NCBI GenBank assembly: GCA_949825045.1
Contig: OX463818.1
Coordinates: forward strand, 29,404,906 to 29,468,905
Origin: Argyresthia goedartella
Taxonomy: Eukaryota > Arthropoda > Insecta > Lepidoptera > Argyresthiidae
DNA: 64,000 nucleotides
Direction: 5' to 3'
Shown: in pieces, positions 1 to 10,335 of the stretch
How positions within the stretch are numbered: the first letter of the stretch is position 1
Layout of the letters: each line of letters opens with the position of its first letter
Program-made: the position numbers and the translations under genes
Notes under the pieces: model-generated
What the model was told of the DNA's origin: nothing
The model's input: only the letters and a program-made list of their open reading frames with translations
The model's database searches: none

Positions 1-153
1 AAATTCGTCGCGCGGCTGGCACGGCGCATGTACGATTGCGCCGACAACAGCCGCCACGCACATCTCCACGACATTGCTCCGCATCACACACGTCCGCCTG
101 AAGGCAGACCACTCCCAAGAGAGTTGCTGCTCATCCCACTGTCGCCAGTGTAA
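1..153 (+). pseudogene. C-terminal end of a Jockey-like LINE reverse transcriptase
   Basis: Frame 1 is open from the window edge to a TAA at 151-153. The 50 residues match, in order and spacing, the C-terminus of the Jockey-like LINE at 27.7-27.8 kb in this window (RLA-RM/GMF, then APHH-RPP-R-LPR). This is the region after the reverse transcriptase, next to the 3' UTR. Only the end of the element is inside the window, so whether it is intact cannot be judged. The GC-rich codon use matches the other Jockey-like copy and contrasts with the AT-rich flank. Confidence 0.75.
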
Positions 154-421
154 GCCCGCAGAAGAGGGCGAAAGCACGGCACAGTGAAGAAGAAGAAGCT
201 CCCGCACCGTTGTCGCCAGTGTATGCCAATAGACGGCGAAAGCACAGCACAACGAAGACCACGCGAGGCCCCTGACAAGTAGGGGCCACCCAAGACCGGG
301 GGGGACGTTACCCCCCGAGTTGACGCCGCGGGCATGAGGCAACCATAAGTCCTCGACCCCGCAACCGTAGTGGTCCTCGCGCTCCGCGCGAGAACACACT
401 CCGCAGACCACTAAAAAAAAC
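154..421 (+). repeat. GC-rich LINE 3' UTR with short A-tail
   Basis: This is the non-coding continuation of the Jockey-like LINE. It is GC-rich, contains two similar segments around 'gtcgccagtgta' at 142 and 212, and changes abruptly to AT-rich DNA after an A8 run at 413-420. The A-run is also present at the matching place in the inverted copy (around 2410-2417), so the LINE may have inserted at an existing A-run. ORFs on the other strand here are shadows. Confidence 0.55.
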
Positions 422-950
422 ATTCAGACGGGAATCAATAAATTCTTTGAAGGCGGTTCGGACTGCCCCATCGGAGTTGTTTTTTTTTTCCCTTTCAAGA
501 AGTTATCCAAATTTCGAAAAAAATGGTTATATATTGGATCAAGGTTCGGAGAGTACGGTGGATATTTACGACCTTGGCCACCACAAAATACACAACATTG
601 GATGAAGATTTCGAATTTTATTATCTCACCACAATTCTATCAATATCTAATCATGAGACCGCTACAAACACCCTTGTCACCAACTTATTTTTTTTTTAAA
701 CTCAAAACACCATAATTACAACCATCTCAAAAAATAACAGAATTAGTAAAGCCTTGATGACACCCTGGATTTCACGCTGCATGCGTTACAGAAATAGACT
801 TCATGGCGCCCTGCCATACATAAAAACAATGTCGGCATATTCTTCATTAGAAAAACTAGCCATAACGGGAAGCTTTCGACCCAGAGCCCAAAACACATTG
901 AAGAAACTCCAAGACGTGAAGAAACAATGTTTGAAATTAGCCCAGTGAAA
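404..950 (+). repeat. Inverted repeat arm A, LINE-like fragment
   Basis: About 540 bp recurs in opposite orientation at about 1878-2425. The arm contains a short open stretch, 754-948, reading TPWISRCMRYRNRL, which resembles the segment between endonuclease and reverse transcriptase in many LINEs (PWI..., then RN/RD-K/RL). Frames are broken upstream. The assignment to a LINE rests on this one motif and is tentative. The two arms enclose about 930 bp and could form a large foldback. Confidence 0.55.
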
Positions 951-1356
951 TAAAATATTCCTTTTATTATTCTAATATTTATCATTTTTATTTTATTTTA
1001 ATCAATTCCCAAAATATATTATGACATTTTATAATATGAATTTGCCCTATAAATTTATTGATCACATTAAATACAATGTGTCCGGCAGATCTATGCAAAG
1101 ACTTAAACCGAAGTTACTACAGAATGAACCATTTGTGCCAAACATACATATGGCGAAGTCTTACCGTTAAATTTCCAGATTTTCATAGTTAAGAGATTAT
1201 CATTGCAAAACTTAACAATAAAATTGGATTATTTTACAATTGATATTAATAAATCATTTAATAATCATTCTAATGAATCTTGATTTGTGCATCTGCTGCA
1301 TCAGACTTGGTTTTTACAGACCATTGCATAGCACGGCATATTTTATTATAATACTG

Positions 1357-1412
1357 TTTTTCTCCCATAAACTGGTTAGTACGTCACTACTAACCAGTTG
1401 GAGGGAGAAAAA
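1357..1412. repeat. Long interrupted hairpin
   Basis: Two nested stems are visible. The outer stem is TTTTTCTCCC (1357-1366) with GGGAGAAAAA (1403-1412). The inner stem is ACTGGTTAGTA (1371-1381) with TACTAACCAGT (1388-1398), with a 6-nt loop. The arms are perfect complements. A palindrome between AT-rich flanks is typical of a short MITE or of a TIR-TIR junction, but no target duplication was identified. Confidence 0.6.
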
Positions 1413-1458
1413 TAAACTTTTTAGACAGCCTTTTTAATTAATTAAATGTAAGCTATTC

Positions 1459-1750
1459 ATGCTCGAAATGAGATCCTTGGTTCCTCACACAGACACGAGC
1501 CCATCTTCGGACTTCTGTGATCGTGATTTTGAGCATCATTTCATCTTTCATGGTGTCGAAAGCCATTCTTATTTTTGAAATCAACTCTTCTTTTGTGTTT
1601 ATGACTATGTTGGAATAGACTAGTTCTTTGGTTCATCCCCACACAAAATAGTCTATTGGGGTCAGGTCTTGTGAACGAGCAGGCCTAGGAATAGGTCCGT
1701 CTTTTCTGATCCAGCAAATGGGAAAACAGTCTTCAAGATAGCTTCTGACC
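1459..1750 (-). pseudogene. C-terminal remnant of an IS630/Tc1/mariner-type transposase
   Basis: The minus strand reads PARSQDLTPIDYFVWG, a TGA, and then about 60 more in-frame residues ending FEHE-stop. The block DLTPIDYFVWG is the hallmark around the last catalytic position of IS630/Tc1/mariner transposases (SPDLTPLD-F-WG). The N-terminal two thirds are missing and an in-frame stop follows VWG, so it is inactive. It sits in the spacer between the two inverted LINE-like arms. Confidence 0.7.
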
Positions 1751-1877
1751 GCCTTATGCATCTCCTATGCACTAAACAGCCTACGAAATGGAAATGAATT
1801 TGATTGAACTAAATTAAACCTATTTATTTTATTATTATTTTTCGCGATCTTCTTTTGTTGTTTAAATGTCAATTGCT

Positions 1878-2425
1878 ATTTCACTGGGCTAATTTAAAAC
1901 ATTGTTTATTCACGTCTTAGAGTTTTTTCAATGTTTTCTGGGCTCTGGGTCGAAAGCTTCCCGTTATGGCTAGTTTTTCTAATGAAGAATATGCCGACAT
2001 TGTTTTGTATGTATAGCAGGGCGCCATGTAGTCTATTTCTGTTACGCATGCAGCGTAAAATCTCGGGTGTAATCAAGGCTTTACTAATTCTGTTATTTTT
2101 TGAGATGGTTCTAATTATGGTGTTTTGAGTTTAAAAAAATAATAAGTTGGTGACAAGGGTGTTTGTAGCGGTCTCAGGATTAGATATTGATAGAATTGTG
2201 GTGAGATAAAAACTTTCGAAATCTTCATCAAATGTTGTGTATTTTGTGGTGGCCGAGGTCGTAACTATCCACCGTACTCTCTGGACCTTGATCAAACAGA
2301 TTACCATTTTTTTCGAAATTTGGATAACTTCTTGAAAGTGAAAAAAAATCAACTCCGATGGGGCAGTCCGAACCGCCTTCAAAGAATTTATTGATTCCCG
2401 TCTGAATGTTTTTTTTAGTAAAGGG
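1878..2425 (-). repeat. Inverted repeat arm B, LINE-like fragment
   Basis: This is the reverse complement of arm A at 404-950. The minus strand has partly open frames (2131-2439) that continue through several stops into the same LINE-linker-like segment. The copies differ by scattered substitutions and small indels, so the duplication is not recent. No intact protein is present. Confidence 0.55.
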
Positions 2426-2469
2426 ATCAAAGCTGTCATTGTGTACCGGAATTGGGCCCCCGTTCAAAA

Positions 2470-3090
2470 TCTTACGGTTTTATTATAAACTAAAGCGTCG
2501 TATCGTAAGCAGTACGGTACAGTTTACAATATATAAATAGTTTGTAAACTAACTATTTTGACAACCTTACGGTGACATATACATAAAATTGGTAATAGAT
2601 TAATCGTTTTAATACCGTCAAAAATAGTGACAGCTATGAAAATACGTTATACGCTATGATCAAGAATTGGGTTTGAATCTAGGACAACCACCTTCCAACA
2701 CATCGACCCGTTCAATAACTCCAAGGCCTCCTTCAGAAACTGCATTCTTAAACACTTTACACAACCGGAACAATAAACTAAGCAACATATTATATTATTT
2801 TTACAGAAATATATTTATTGCATATCTGTTTATATATTATCTATTCTATCTATATAATCTATTTATAGAATCTGTTTATTATATCTACATTATATACTTG
2901 TATAAACATAAATATGTAAATGTAATAGACTGAAAGCATTAAAAAAAAAAACTACTACTACTGGTCCGTTTCTTTTTGCCTCACTAAAACACATACTGTA
3001 ACAACAAAAGGATCTTTTTAGGGTAATCTATTATTGGCTATGTAATTCGTGTTAATTTTAATGATTATCTGTTTTGTAACGCTGTTGATT
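2470..3090. other. AT-rich stretch without recognised genes
   Basis: Short ORFs occur but none shows a recognisable family motif. A direct TTGATTACCTGAATAAATAAA-type 3' tail follows at about 3085-3127, suggesting that this is old LINE 3' sequence. Confidence 0.4.
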
Positions 3091-3095
3091 ACCTG

Positions 3096-3127
3096 AATAA
3101 ATAAATAAATAAATAAATGAATAAAAA
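3096..3127. repeat. (AAAT)n tail
   Basis: Tandem AAAT units follow 'gattacctgaata'. Short tetranucleotide tails of this sort are common at the 3' end of arthropod LINEs. The upstream element is not recognisable. Confidence 0.55.
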
Positions 3128-3129
3128 AA

Positions 3130-4144
3130 AATGGTGGGGCGGTGATCTGTGGCGTAGGTTTCAAGGATTAGGGTTTGGGAGGGGAGGCGGGATGTCATCA
3201 TTATATGGTCGAGGCAGCTGTTGTCTCTTATAGGTAAATCTTGTGCTGGAAGGCCGAGAAAAGCCAGTCGGTGTAAGTAGTTAAAGGGAGCAGGACTCCA
3301 GTGAACCGGGTGTTATATCGATGTTTATCTCGCCGCACACTGATTCATCTAGAACATGCTAGCTGGACAAAATATGTTTTTATTTATAAAGACTTATTTT
3401 AGCTCAAATAACAGTAAATTGTTGATAATAGTAGGATTCGAGACTATCCCACGATTTGAGAGGATATAAAAATATATATAAAAAAAAACTAAAATATGTT
3501 TATTCAAAATAAATACAACAACTTTTGGAAATAAATTAAGATAAATATATTGGATAATAACAATGCTCAAATTCAACGATATTTACAAAATTTCAACTAT
3601 AACTGAAATAAAACGGATGTTGTAATACATCATAATATATACGTATTTAATTAAATAATTAATGAAAAACTACCCTAAATCGATTTATGTACACAAAATA
3701 ATACAAAAGTAATTCTTCTACACCCTCAGACGAGTCAGATTCTGTATAATCTAGATTATTTCTAACTAAAATACAAGTATGTGGCGAAATGGCCACTGTA
3801 GGCGGGATAATTACAGTCGGGTCATTTTAATAGGTAAGATTTGACGTCTGATCAAAATTCAACAACGTAACCGTGTAACGGCGGGAATAAAATAATATAT
3901 TTTTTTGTTTTGTTAGAACTGCACAATTGCTTAACTTACATATTTATTGTAGTAATGACCGATACTAATAATTTTACGATTCGCTTTCACTAATAAACCA
4001 TTCTATATACTGATCTTACTGACTAAGTTTACCTGGCTATAAATTGGACTCCAATAGCTTAAAGATTAGTAAACAAGAACAACATTACAGTCTTACCATG
4101 TTAAAACGGGAGAAATCGCGCTACACAGTCAATCTCGCGAATTA
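3130..4144. other. Non-coding, AT-rich
   Basis: No supportable gene. It holds a GC-richer patch at about 3130-3300 that matches nothing I recognise, then very AT-rich sequence. Confidence 0.4.
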
Positions 4145-4430
4145 GTGGTGATATTGAACAATTATTTGGAACGTGAATCAGTTAACGATGGGCCTCTTTT
4201 ACCATATGGTTTGGACATAGTTTTGCGTTGGCTCGGTAGAAATTTACTGACTTTAAATAGTAGCAAAACTAATTACATACTGTTTTCCATCCGTAATACA
4301 GAATCCCGTTGCCACAGCCTAAATTTAATAGCCCATTCTTGTCCAGCTGACTTACGTTTACAATGCTCATGTGCCTGTCTTGAAAATGTCCTAAACACAA
4401 AATATCTTGGAGTAAATATAGATCAAGAAA
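4145..4430 (+). pseudogene. Old LINE reverse transcriptase, 5' part (split by insertion)
   Basis: The frame from 4145 carries the thumb-region pattern of LINE reverse transcriptases: L-WLGRN-LTLN-SKTNYILF, about 60 residues, then TKYLGVNID. It stops being LINE-like just after the GVNID block, at about 4430. The missing continuation (FQTHI-KLLSSRTRKI...) is found at 9303 onward, after a complete younger LINE. The two pieces are therefore one element split by an insertion. Upstream palm motifs are absent, so it was already 5'-truncated. Confidence 0.75.
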
Positions 4431-4777
4431 AAAGGTGCGAAGTGTCATAAAAAGCGGTCGTGTACAACTTCTCTCTAAGAAATATAATAGAAACCGTGGT
4501 AAAAAGTGAAGTTTCCAGTTAAAAAGGCACAAAATCGAGTATATAATTTAGTGTACAACAAAACTGTGAAAACAGATTAAAAATAAAACCGAAACTGTGG
4601 CAGTAATCAACAAAAAACTGAACCAAAATATCGTTTGCATTCAAAATAGTGAACGTGAGTGTGCGTGTGAGTTCAATAACCGGCATCAATCCGACCTTGA
4701 GACATAAACAAAAGTTCCGTCACATCAAACACATTCCCTACTAAGATACAATCAAAGAATTAGCATCTGAATGTAAG

Positions 4778-4866
4778 TGTCGCCGTGGCTTAGTGGCCAC
4801 TAACACTGCGCACTGTGGTGCAGTGACCTCAGGTTCAATCCTGCCCGTGTTACAAAATATTTTTTT
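4778..4866 (+). promoter_or_regulatory. tRNA-like segment with pol III A and B boxes in LINE 5' UTR
   Basis: An A-box-like TGGCTTAGTGG lies at 4786-4796 and a B-box-like GGTTCAATCC at 4832-4841, 35 bp apart, followed by a T7 run at 4860-4866 that could end pol III transcription. This is the layout of a tRNA-derived SINE head. It ends 40 bp before the ORF1 start, so it lies within the LINE leader. It could be a captured SINE or an internal promoter. Confidence 0.6.
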
Positions 4867-4906
4867 GTATTTCTCTTCGTGGTGAGCGACATCTATACTG
4901 AAAAAG

Positions 4907-6108
4907 ATGAGTTTCTTTGCAAACATAACATTCAGAAAGCCGCGAACACGATCAGAGTCACAGTTGACCGATGAGGAACTAGATACCACCAAAGATCCCC
5001 TAGATGGCACCAGTAGTAGTTTGCCCGCAATCTCTGACGACGACGAGAACCAAGTCACGGAGCTTAAAAAACAAATTGAAGTTCTGAAACGAGAGCTAAA
5101 AACAGCTCATAAAGAGATAGAAAATTTGAATTTAGAAAATAGACGCTTACATAAAAATTTTGACGATTTGAAAAAAACAAATGAATTCTGCAAAAAGGTA
5201 ACAGAAAGCCTAAAAAATGATTGTATAACTCCAAAAAGGAAAAAAGCAAATCATCCAAATCTACTCCTCGGCGTCACGATACACCGTCTACCTCAATTTT
5301 AAATGAACAACAGACGGTAGACCTCACGCAGAGGCCTATGCTAGGCGTTAACTCTAAAAATAAAATAAAAAAAGCCCTTAAAGAGCCAACAGGTCAACAA
5401 AATGAACATGTGAATTCAAAGTCTGCATTACAGCACGAAACAAGGGCGCCAAGCACGCATGAGGAAAAAATAAAACCATTAACGAGAAAAGTAACTATAT
5501 TGAGCAGCAATTCACAAAATAGCGTCCTCACAATTGCGCAGGAAACCTTCGACAGAAATACTCAGCTGTGTCACCATTTGACTAGGAATGTCGGCATCAA
5601 AGTAATCCTTAAGGATATTGAAATAAAGCTGCAAGACCATACAAGTAAGGATTACTGCATCGTAATAATTGGAGAAACAGACTTCGTGGAAACCAATAAC
5701 TACTTTGAAATTATAGAAAACATAAGATGCACACTCCTAAGAATACAACACACAAACATTATCCTCTGTTTGCCTGTATTTAAATTTGGTCCGAACCTCA
5801 CCATGTTCAACTGCAGGATTGAGATGTTCAACAACCTACTCTGGTTAGATAATATGAGTCATAAGTATGCGCATATTCTGGACTCCAATGAAAACCTTAC
5901 CTACGATCACGACATGTTCTCGGGGCGGCAGTTAGCGCTAAATAACATGGGAATGAAACAAATCTTTGCAGACCTTAAAGCACTATCAAACGTAATAAGC
6001 ACTAAAGTAACACAGCAGCATAGTAACATCAACAATAGAGGAGAAAAGGATGGAAATCAGCAAGTTAATGCAGAGGAAAAAAAGGAGCTAGAGTTTTTTC
6101 GCCTATAA
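4907..6108 (+). pseudogene. LINE ORF1 protein (coiled coil + esterase-like domain), one frameshift
   Basis: The ATG at 4907 opens a frame with an acidic N-terminus and a heptad-rich coiled coil (about residues 45-110). That frame runs out of similarity at about 5245 and stops at 5300. The protein continues in the -1 frame from an A-rich run at 5233-5245 to a TAA at 6106. The second part holds an SGNH/esterase-like domain: IVIIGETDF, a central NLTMFNCRIEMFN block, and a C-terminal YDHDMFSGRQLALNNMGMK block like the D-H motif of CR1 ORF1 esterases. The nucleophile motif is GETD rather than GDS/GTN-like. The shift looks like a 1-nt indel; the A6G run is not in register for canonical -1 slippage. 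Confidence 0.7.
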
Positions 6109-8962
6109 CAGTATCTCTATCTTACATCAAAACATAGCTGGACTTATAAGTAAATCAGACTTGTTAAGTGTACATTTATCAAATTTAGATTCATTAAGAA
6201 AATGTATAGATGTAATTTGTTACACAGAACATTTTATAGAGTCAGGATATGAGGATCAACTATGCATACCCAACTATAACTTGGCATCATGTTACTCCAG
6301 ACAAAATGTAAAAAGGGGAGGTGCATGTATACTTGTGAAAAACGGGATAAAATATAAAAGTGTAGAGCTGCAGGAAATTTCTATTTCAAGTAATATGGAA
6401 TGTTGTGCAGTAGAGCTGACAGACTACGCGTTTATAATACTATGTCTCTATAGAGTCCCAAAAATGTTAGCTACGGAATTAAAAATTTTCTTCACACAAT
6501 TAAATAAGTTGCTGAAATTAATTAACAAAAAACGTTACAAGACAGTTGTACTCTGTGGTGACTTTAATATATTCATTTTGAAGCCAAATAAAACCTCTCA
6601 AAAATTTATCCATATTTTAACAAGTCACAACTTAACCTTAGCAATAAATGAGCCCACAAGACTACAAAGCAAAACATGCATTGACAATTTTGCTCACAAT
6701 GATGCTACTTGCTGTCAGGCTGAGGTCGTCGATTCAGGTTTGTCTGACCATACAGCTCAAATATTGAAATGCAATGTCAAAAAAACATGTAAACTGAAAT
6801 TCTGGCGGATAAAACGAAGGGACTACTGTGACGAAAATCTAAAAAAATTCAAAGAGTACCTAAATCAATGGAAATTTACTGACTTATACACTACTGACGA
6901 CCCAAATGAGGCATACAACCGATTTCTTGACATTTTTCTTTTGCTGTATGAGCTATGTTTCCCATTAAAATATATTAAAATTTCCTGCGAAAAGAGAGTC
7001 AGATGGATATCAAAAGGTATAAAATTATGTACAAAAAGGCAAAGGACTCTGCTTTGGAACAATAGGATAAATCCAAGTGAAGTCAATAAATCTGCTCTAA
7101 AAACTTATACTCAAAGATTAAGAAAAATTATAAAGCTGACACAAAAATCTATAAACAGTCATTTAATTAGAACGTCAGTTAATAAGTCAAAAACAACTTG
7201 GAAAATTATTAACAGCACTAAACCTTATCAACCCAGGGAACCCATTAGAAAACTAAAGGACGATAATAATACATTGATTACAGACCCAATAAAAATTGCA
7301 AACACATTTAATGACCACTTCATAGACCAAATAACAACTCCACCTATGAACCTACATATGACATATAACCTAAAATTCAATTCTCAACCATCTTCATTAT
7401 TTATGTCACCTACAATTTCGTATGACATAATCAAAATAATAAAATCATTAAAAAATAAAACAAGCGTAGGCTATGATAACATTAGCACTAACGTGATAAA
7501 ATACGTTAATGAAATAATTTCACCCCATCTAAGCCACATAATAAATCTATGCATTGTTAACGGGACTTTCCCTGCAAAATTGAAAACAACGATAATTAAG
7601 CCTATTTATAAAAAAGGCGATAAAAACTCGGTTCACAATTACAGACCAATTGCCTTAATTCCAATTATTTCCAAAATATTTGAAAATGTTATTTATAATT
7701 CGGTCTACAACTATCTCGATAAATATAATATATTAGTAGAGCAGCAAAAAGGATTCAGAAAAGGAAAAAGTATTAATCTCGCAATATACGACTTTCTTGC
7801 GGATATAATACGATGCGTAGATTCTAGAATTCCAGTATCGGCTATTTACATGGACATGACAAAAGCATTCGACTACGTTAATCACAAAATTTTGCTACAA
7901 AAAATGGAATTCTATGGAGTGAGAGGTACAGCTTTAAAACTCATAAAATCATATTTAAACGGGCGAACACAACAAACTCAACTCTCAAATATTTGCATAG
8001 AGACAAACAACGAAGTAACATATACTTCAAATGACCGCTTGTCTCTACATGGAGTCCCGCAAGGCAGTATACTCGGCCCATTGATTTTTTTGCTCTACAT
8101 TAACGATTTGCCGCTGAATGTAAGCTACCCTATGACCCTCTTTGCTGACGACAGCACAGCGGTCATAAAAAAATCAGAAAATAAAAATTACGAACACGAA
8201 ATAAATAAAACTCTCCAAGAAATAATGTCATGGCTAGAATCAAACTGTTTAAAGGCTAACTTAAACAAAACTAAAATTATGCACTTTACACAAAAAACCA
8301 ATCCACCTCCTGTAAACTTGGTATACAATAATGTAGCAATCCAGCAAGAACATGTCACCAAGTTTTTAGGTTTGACGATAGATCATAACTTAAGCTGGAA
8401 ATACCAAGCCGAGGTAACGTGCAATAAGCTTAGTAAATCTGCCTACGCCTTATACAAGTTATCAAAAATTGTTAGTAGAGACGCCGTACTGTCAGCTTTC
8501 CACGGGTATGTAATGTCAACACAGCGGTTTGGAATTGTATTTTGGGGCAATTGCACTGAAGTAACTACAATATTTAAAGCCCAAAAAAGATGTCTGAGAG
8601 CGATTTGTCAGTTAAAATCTACCGAAACCTGTAAGCCATATTTTAAGGCACTGAAAATTCTTACACTTACCTGTCTATATGTATATGAAGTTGCTGTCTT
8701 TGTCAAAACAAACGAGTCGCTATTTCCAAAGGCGCATGAAAATAGCTCTAGAACAATACGGCATCCACATAAACTAAAAATTGAATCCTGTAAAACAGCC
8801 TTCAAACAAAAAAGCATTGTGGTCATGGGACCAAAAATATATAACAAGTTGCCAGATAATCTAAAATCGCTAAATACTATTCAATTTAAAAGAAAATTAT
8901 ATGACATGCTGACTAATAAATGCTATTATGACATGAAAGAGTTCTTTGAAGATAAATGGTAA
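6092..8962 (+). CDS. LINE ORF2: apurinic-type endonuclease and reverse transcriptase
   Basis: The frame is open from 6092 to TAA 8962 with no internal stop. The first recognisable residues (ILHQNIAGL, about 6119) are the usual start of the endonuclease fold, but no ATG lies before them. The endonuclease shows CGDFNI and SGLSDH. The reverse transcriptase shows a PIYKKGDKNSVHNYRPI block, YMDMTKAFDYVNH, HGVPQGSILGP and the catalytic FADD. A C-terminal region with cysteines follows. It nicks target DNA and primes cDNA synthesis. The frame overlaps the end of ORF1 in the +1 frame, so translation may start by frameshift or reinitiation. The protein appears intact. Confidence 0.88.
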   Translation, partial: SFFAYNSISILHQNIAGLISKSDLLSVHLSNLDSLRKCIDVICYTEHFIESGYEDQLCIPNYNLASCYSRQNVKRGGACILVKNGIKYKSVELQEISISSNMECCAVELTDYAFIILCLYRVPKMLATELKIFFTQLNKLLKLINKKRYKTVVLCGDFNIFILKPNKTSQKFIHILTSHNLTLAINEPTRLQSKTCIDNFAHNDATCCQAEVVDSGLSDHTAQILKCNVKKTCKLKFWRIKRRDYCDENLKKFKEYLNQWKFTDLYTTDDPNEAYNRFLDIFLLLYELCFPLKYIKISCEKRVRWISKGIKLCTKRQRTLLWNNRINPSEVNKSALKTYTQRLRKIIKLTQKSINSHLIRTSVNKSKTTWKIINSTKPYQPREPIRKLKDDNNTLITDPIKIANTFNDHFIDQITTPPMNLHMTYNLKFNSQPSSLFMSPTISYDIIKIIKSLKNKTSVGYDNISTNVIKYVNEIISPHLSHIINLCIVNGTFPAKLKTTIIKPIYKKGDKNSVHNYRPIALIPIISKIFENVIYNSVYNYLDKYNILVEQQKGFRKGKSINLAIYDFLADIIRCVDSRIPVSAIYMDMTKAFDYVNHKILLQKMEFYGVRGTALKLIKSYLNGRTQQTQLSNICIETNNEVTYTSNDRLSLHGVPQGSILGPLIFLLYINDLPLNVSYPMTLFADDSTAVIKKSENKNYEHEINKTLQEIMSWLESNCLKANLNKTKIMHFTQKTNPPPVNLVYNNVAIQQEHVTKFLGLTIDHNLSWKYQAEVTCNKLSKSAYALYKLSKIVSRDAVLSAFHGYVMSTQRFGIVFWGNCTEVTTIFKAQKRCLRAICQLKSTETCKPYFKALKILTLTCLYVYEVAVFVKTNESLFPKAHENSSRTIRHPHKLKIESCKTAFKQKSIVVMGPKIYNKLPDNLKSLNTIQFKRKLYDMLTNKCYYDMKEFFEDKW

Positions 8963-9270
8963 TTTAGATCAGATATTTATTAATTTAGTTTGTAATTATT
9001 GACACGCTGACATGTATATTTTTATCATTGACATTAATTTTGTATTTATTTAAATTGTTTTTTTAATATTAACTTAATCTTTTAATTTTTGACATTCTGT
9101 ATTTAATTGTATTTTTATAAAATTATTTAAAAAGTTTTACTAGTGACATAAGATTTGTATGCCTATTTAGGTAGAGCACAAAAGAAGCTATATTTTTTCA
9201 ACCATTACACCTGATGTACTTGTGTCTCACAAATCAATAAATGAATTAAAAAAAAAAAAAAAAAAAAATA
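8963..9270 (+). repeat. LINE 3' UTR and poly(A) tail
   Basis: AT-rich 3' UTR ending 'caaatcaataaatgaatt' then A22 at 9248-9269. An AATAAA lies about 12 bp before the A-tail. A pure, uninterrupted A22 argues for a fairly recent insertion. Confidence 0.75.
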
Positions 9271-9302
9271 AAAAATATATAAAATTATTATAAAATTATC
9301 AA

Positions 9303-9839
9303 AATCTTAATTTCCAAACACATATTAAGTTACTTTCATCCCGAACTAGAAAAATAATATCCATATTCAAAATACTAAGACACTCGGCTGACCAAAAAAT
9401 TTTGAAAATGGTATGTTATGCGATGTGTCAGTCCATATTATCCTACTGCAATATTATCTGGGGCGGCGTTCCTAAAACTACGTTAAATAAATTAGAGGTT
9501 GCACAACGTGCAGTATTAAAAGTCTTAACTTTTCGACCCTTCTTATATCCGACCTCTAAGCTATATGATGAATGCAAGATCCTAACAGTACGACAACTAT
9601 TTATTGCCACCACTATAACCAAAAAACAAGGTGTTCTGACTTATGACCCATCATTCTCTCAAAACAAAAGAAGATTCGATCTTGTTTGTCATCCCAGAGT
9701 TCATAAAACTTCCTTTGCAAAAAGATACTTCAATTTTCTTGGTACATACTTATATAATAAGTGTAACCTAATAAATAAAATATATCCTATGAACAATTAC
9801 CAATGTAAGAATGCAGTAGTTAATTGGTTGCTAACTTAA
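9303..9839 (+). pseudogene. Old LINE reverse transcriptase, C-terminal part
   Basis: This continues the LINE fragment at 4145-4430. Its frame starts with FQTHIKLLSSRTRKIISIF, the part that normally follows the YLGV-ID motif, and runs through YCNIIWGG, a typical LINE C-terminal motif, to TAA at 9837-9839. The C-terminal domain is uninterrupted. The break coincides with the insertion of the younger LINE. Confidence 0.75.
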
Positions 9840-10262
9840 AATTATCAAGAGACCGAAAAACTTCTTGAAGTTATTGCCCAGCTTAGACTTGCACTCCCTA
9901 TAATTTTTCGCGCTCTCACCCTTACACAAACACACGCACACATACACTTACACACACTGTCACACACACACACACACACACTAACTCACAATCACTCATT
10001 CACAAACACACGCAACATTCATTTTGTTATTTTTATTCTACAAAAAGCTTCATTATTCGTAGTTTTTATTTTATAATTCATCCGAATTTTGTTTTTTCTT
10101 TTCTTTTTATTATCAGTCTTCCTTTCAAAGCCAACGTTTTCACCATACTTACACACTATAATAAATTACTAACCATAATTTGTGTAAATGGAGGCCTGGA
10201 GTCCTAAAATACAGGGTATCCTAGTTTAGGCTCCAGTTTTTACAAATATTAATAATCCATTA
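9840..10262 (+). repeat. Old LINE 3' UTR with CA-rich stretch and conserved tail
   Basis: A CA-rich microsatellite lies at about 9924-10012. The 3' end holds 'atacagggtatcctagttt' at 10209-10227, which also occurs with one visible difference at the 3' end of the SINE at 24.33-24.6 kb (minus strand). This region therefore probably carries the RNA tail recognised by this LINE's reverse transcriptase. Confidence 0.55.
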
Positions 10263-10335
10263 GTTATATTATAGCGAATAAGTACCAAAATTTTGTAAAA
10301 ATATTTGTAAAGAAAATAAACTATTTAAACGATTA

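Larger units (their letters stand above)
4430..9270 (+). mobile_element. Near full-length non-LTR retrotransposon inserted in an older LINE
   Basis: The element has a 5' UTR with a tRNA-like pol III promoter, ORF1 (coiled coil plus esterase-like domain), ORF2 (endonuclease plus reverse transcriptase, open for about 950 codons), a 3' UTR and an A22 tail at 9248-9269. It splits an older LINE, whose two halves flank it. The two-ORF plan with an esterase-like ORF1 fits the CR1 group. One ORF1 frameshift and the missing ORF2 start are the only obvious defects. The exact 5' end and target duplication are uncertain within about 15 bp. Confidence 0.8.

Noticed and set aside
5232..5250. Programmed -1 frameshift at A AAA AAG in LINE ORF1
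   Set aside because: The heptamer is not in the zero-frame register needed for tandem slippage; a 1-nt indel in the A-run explains the break.
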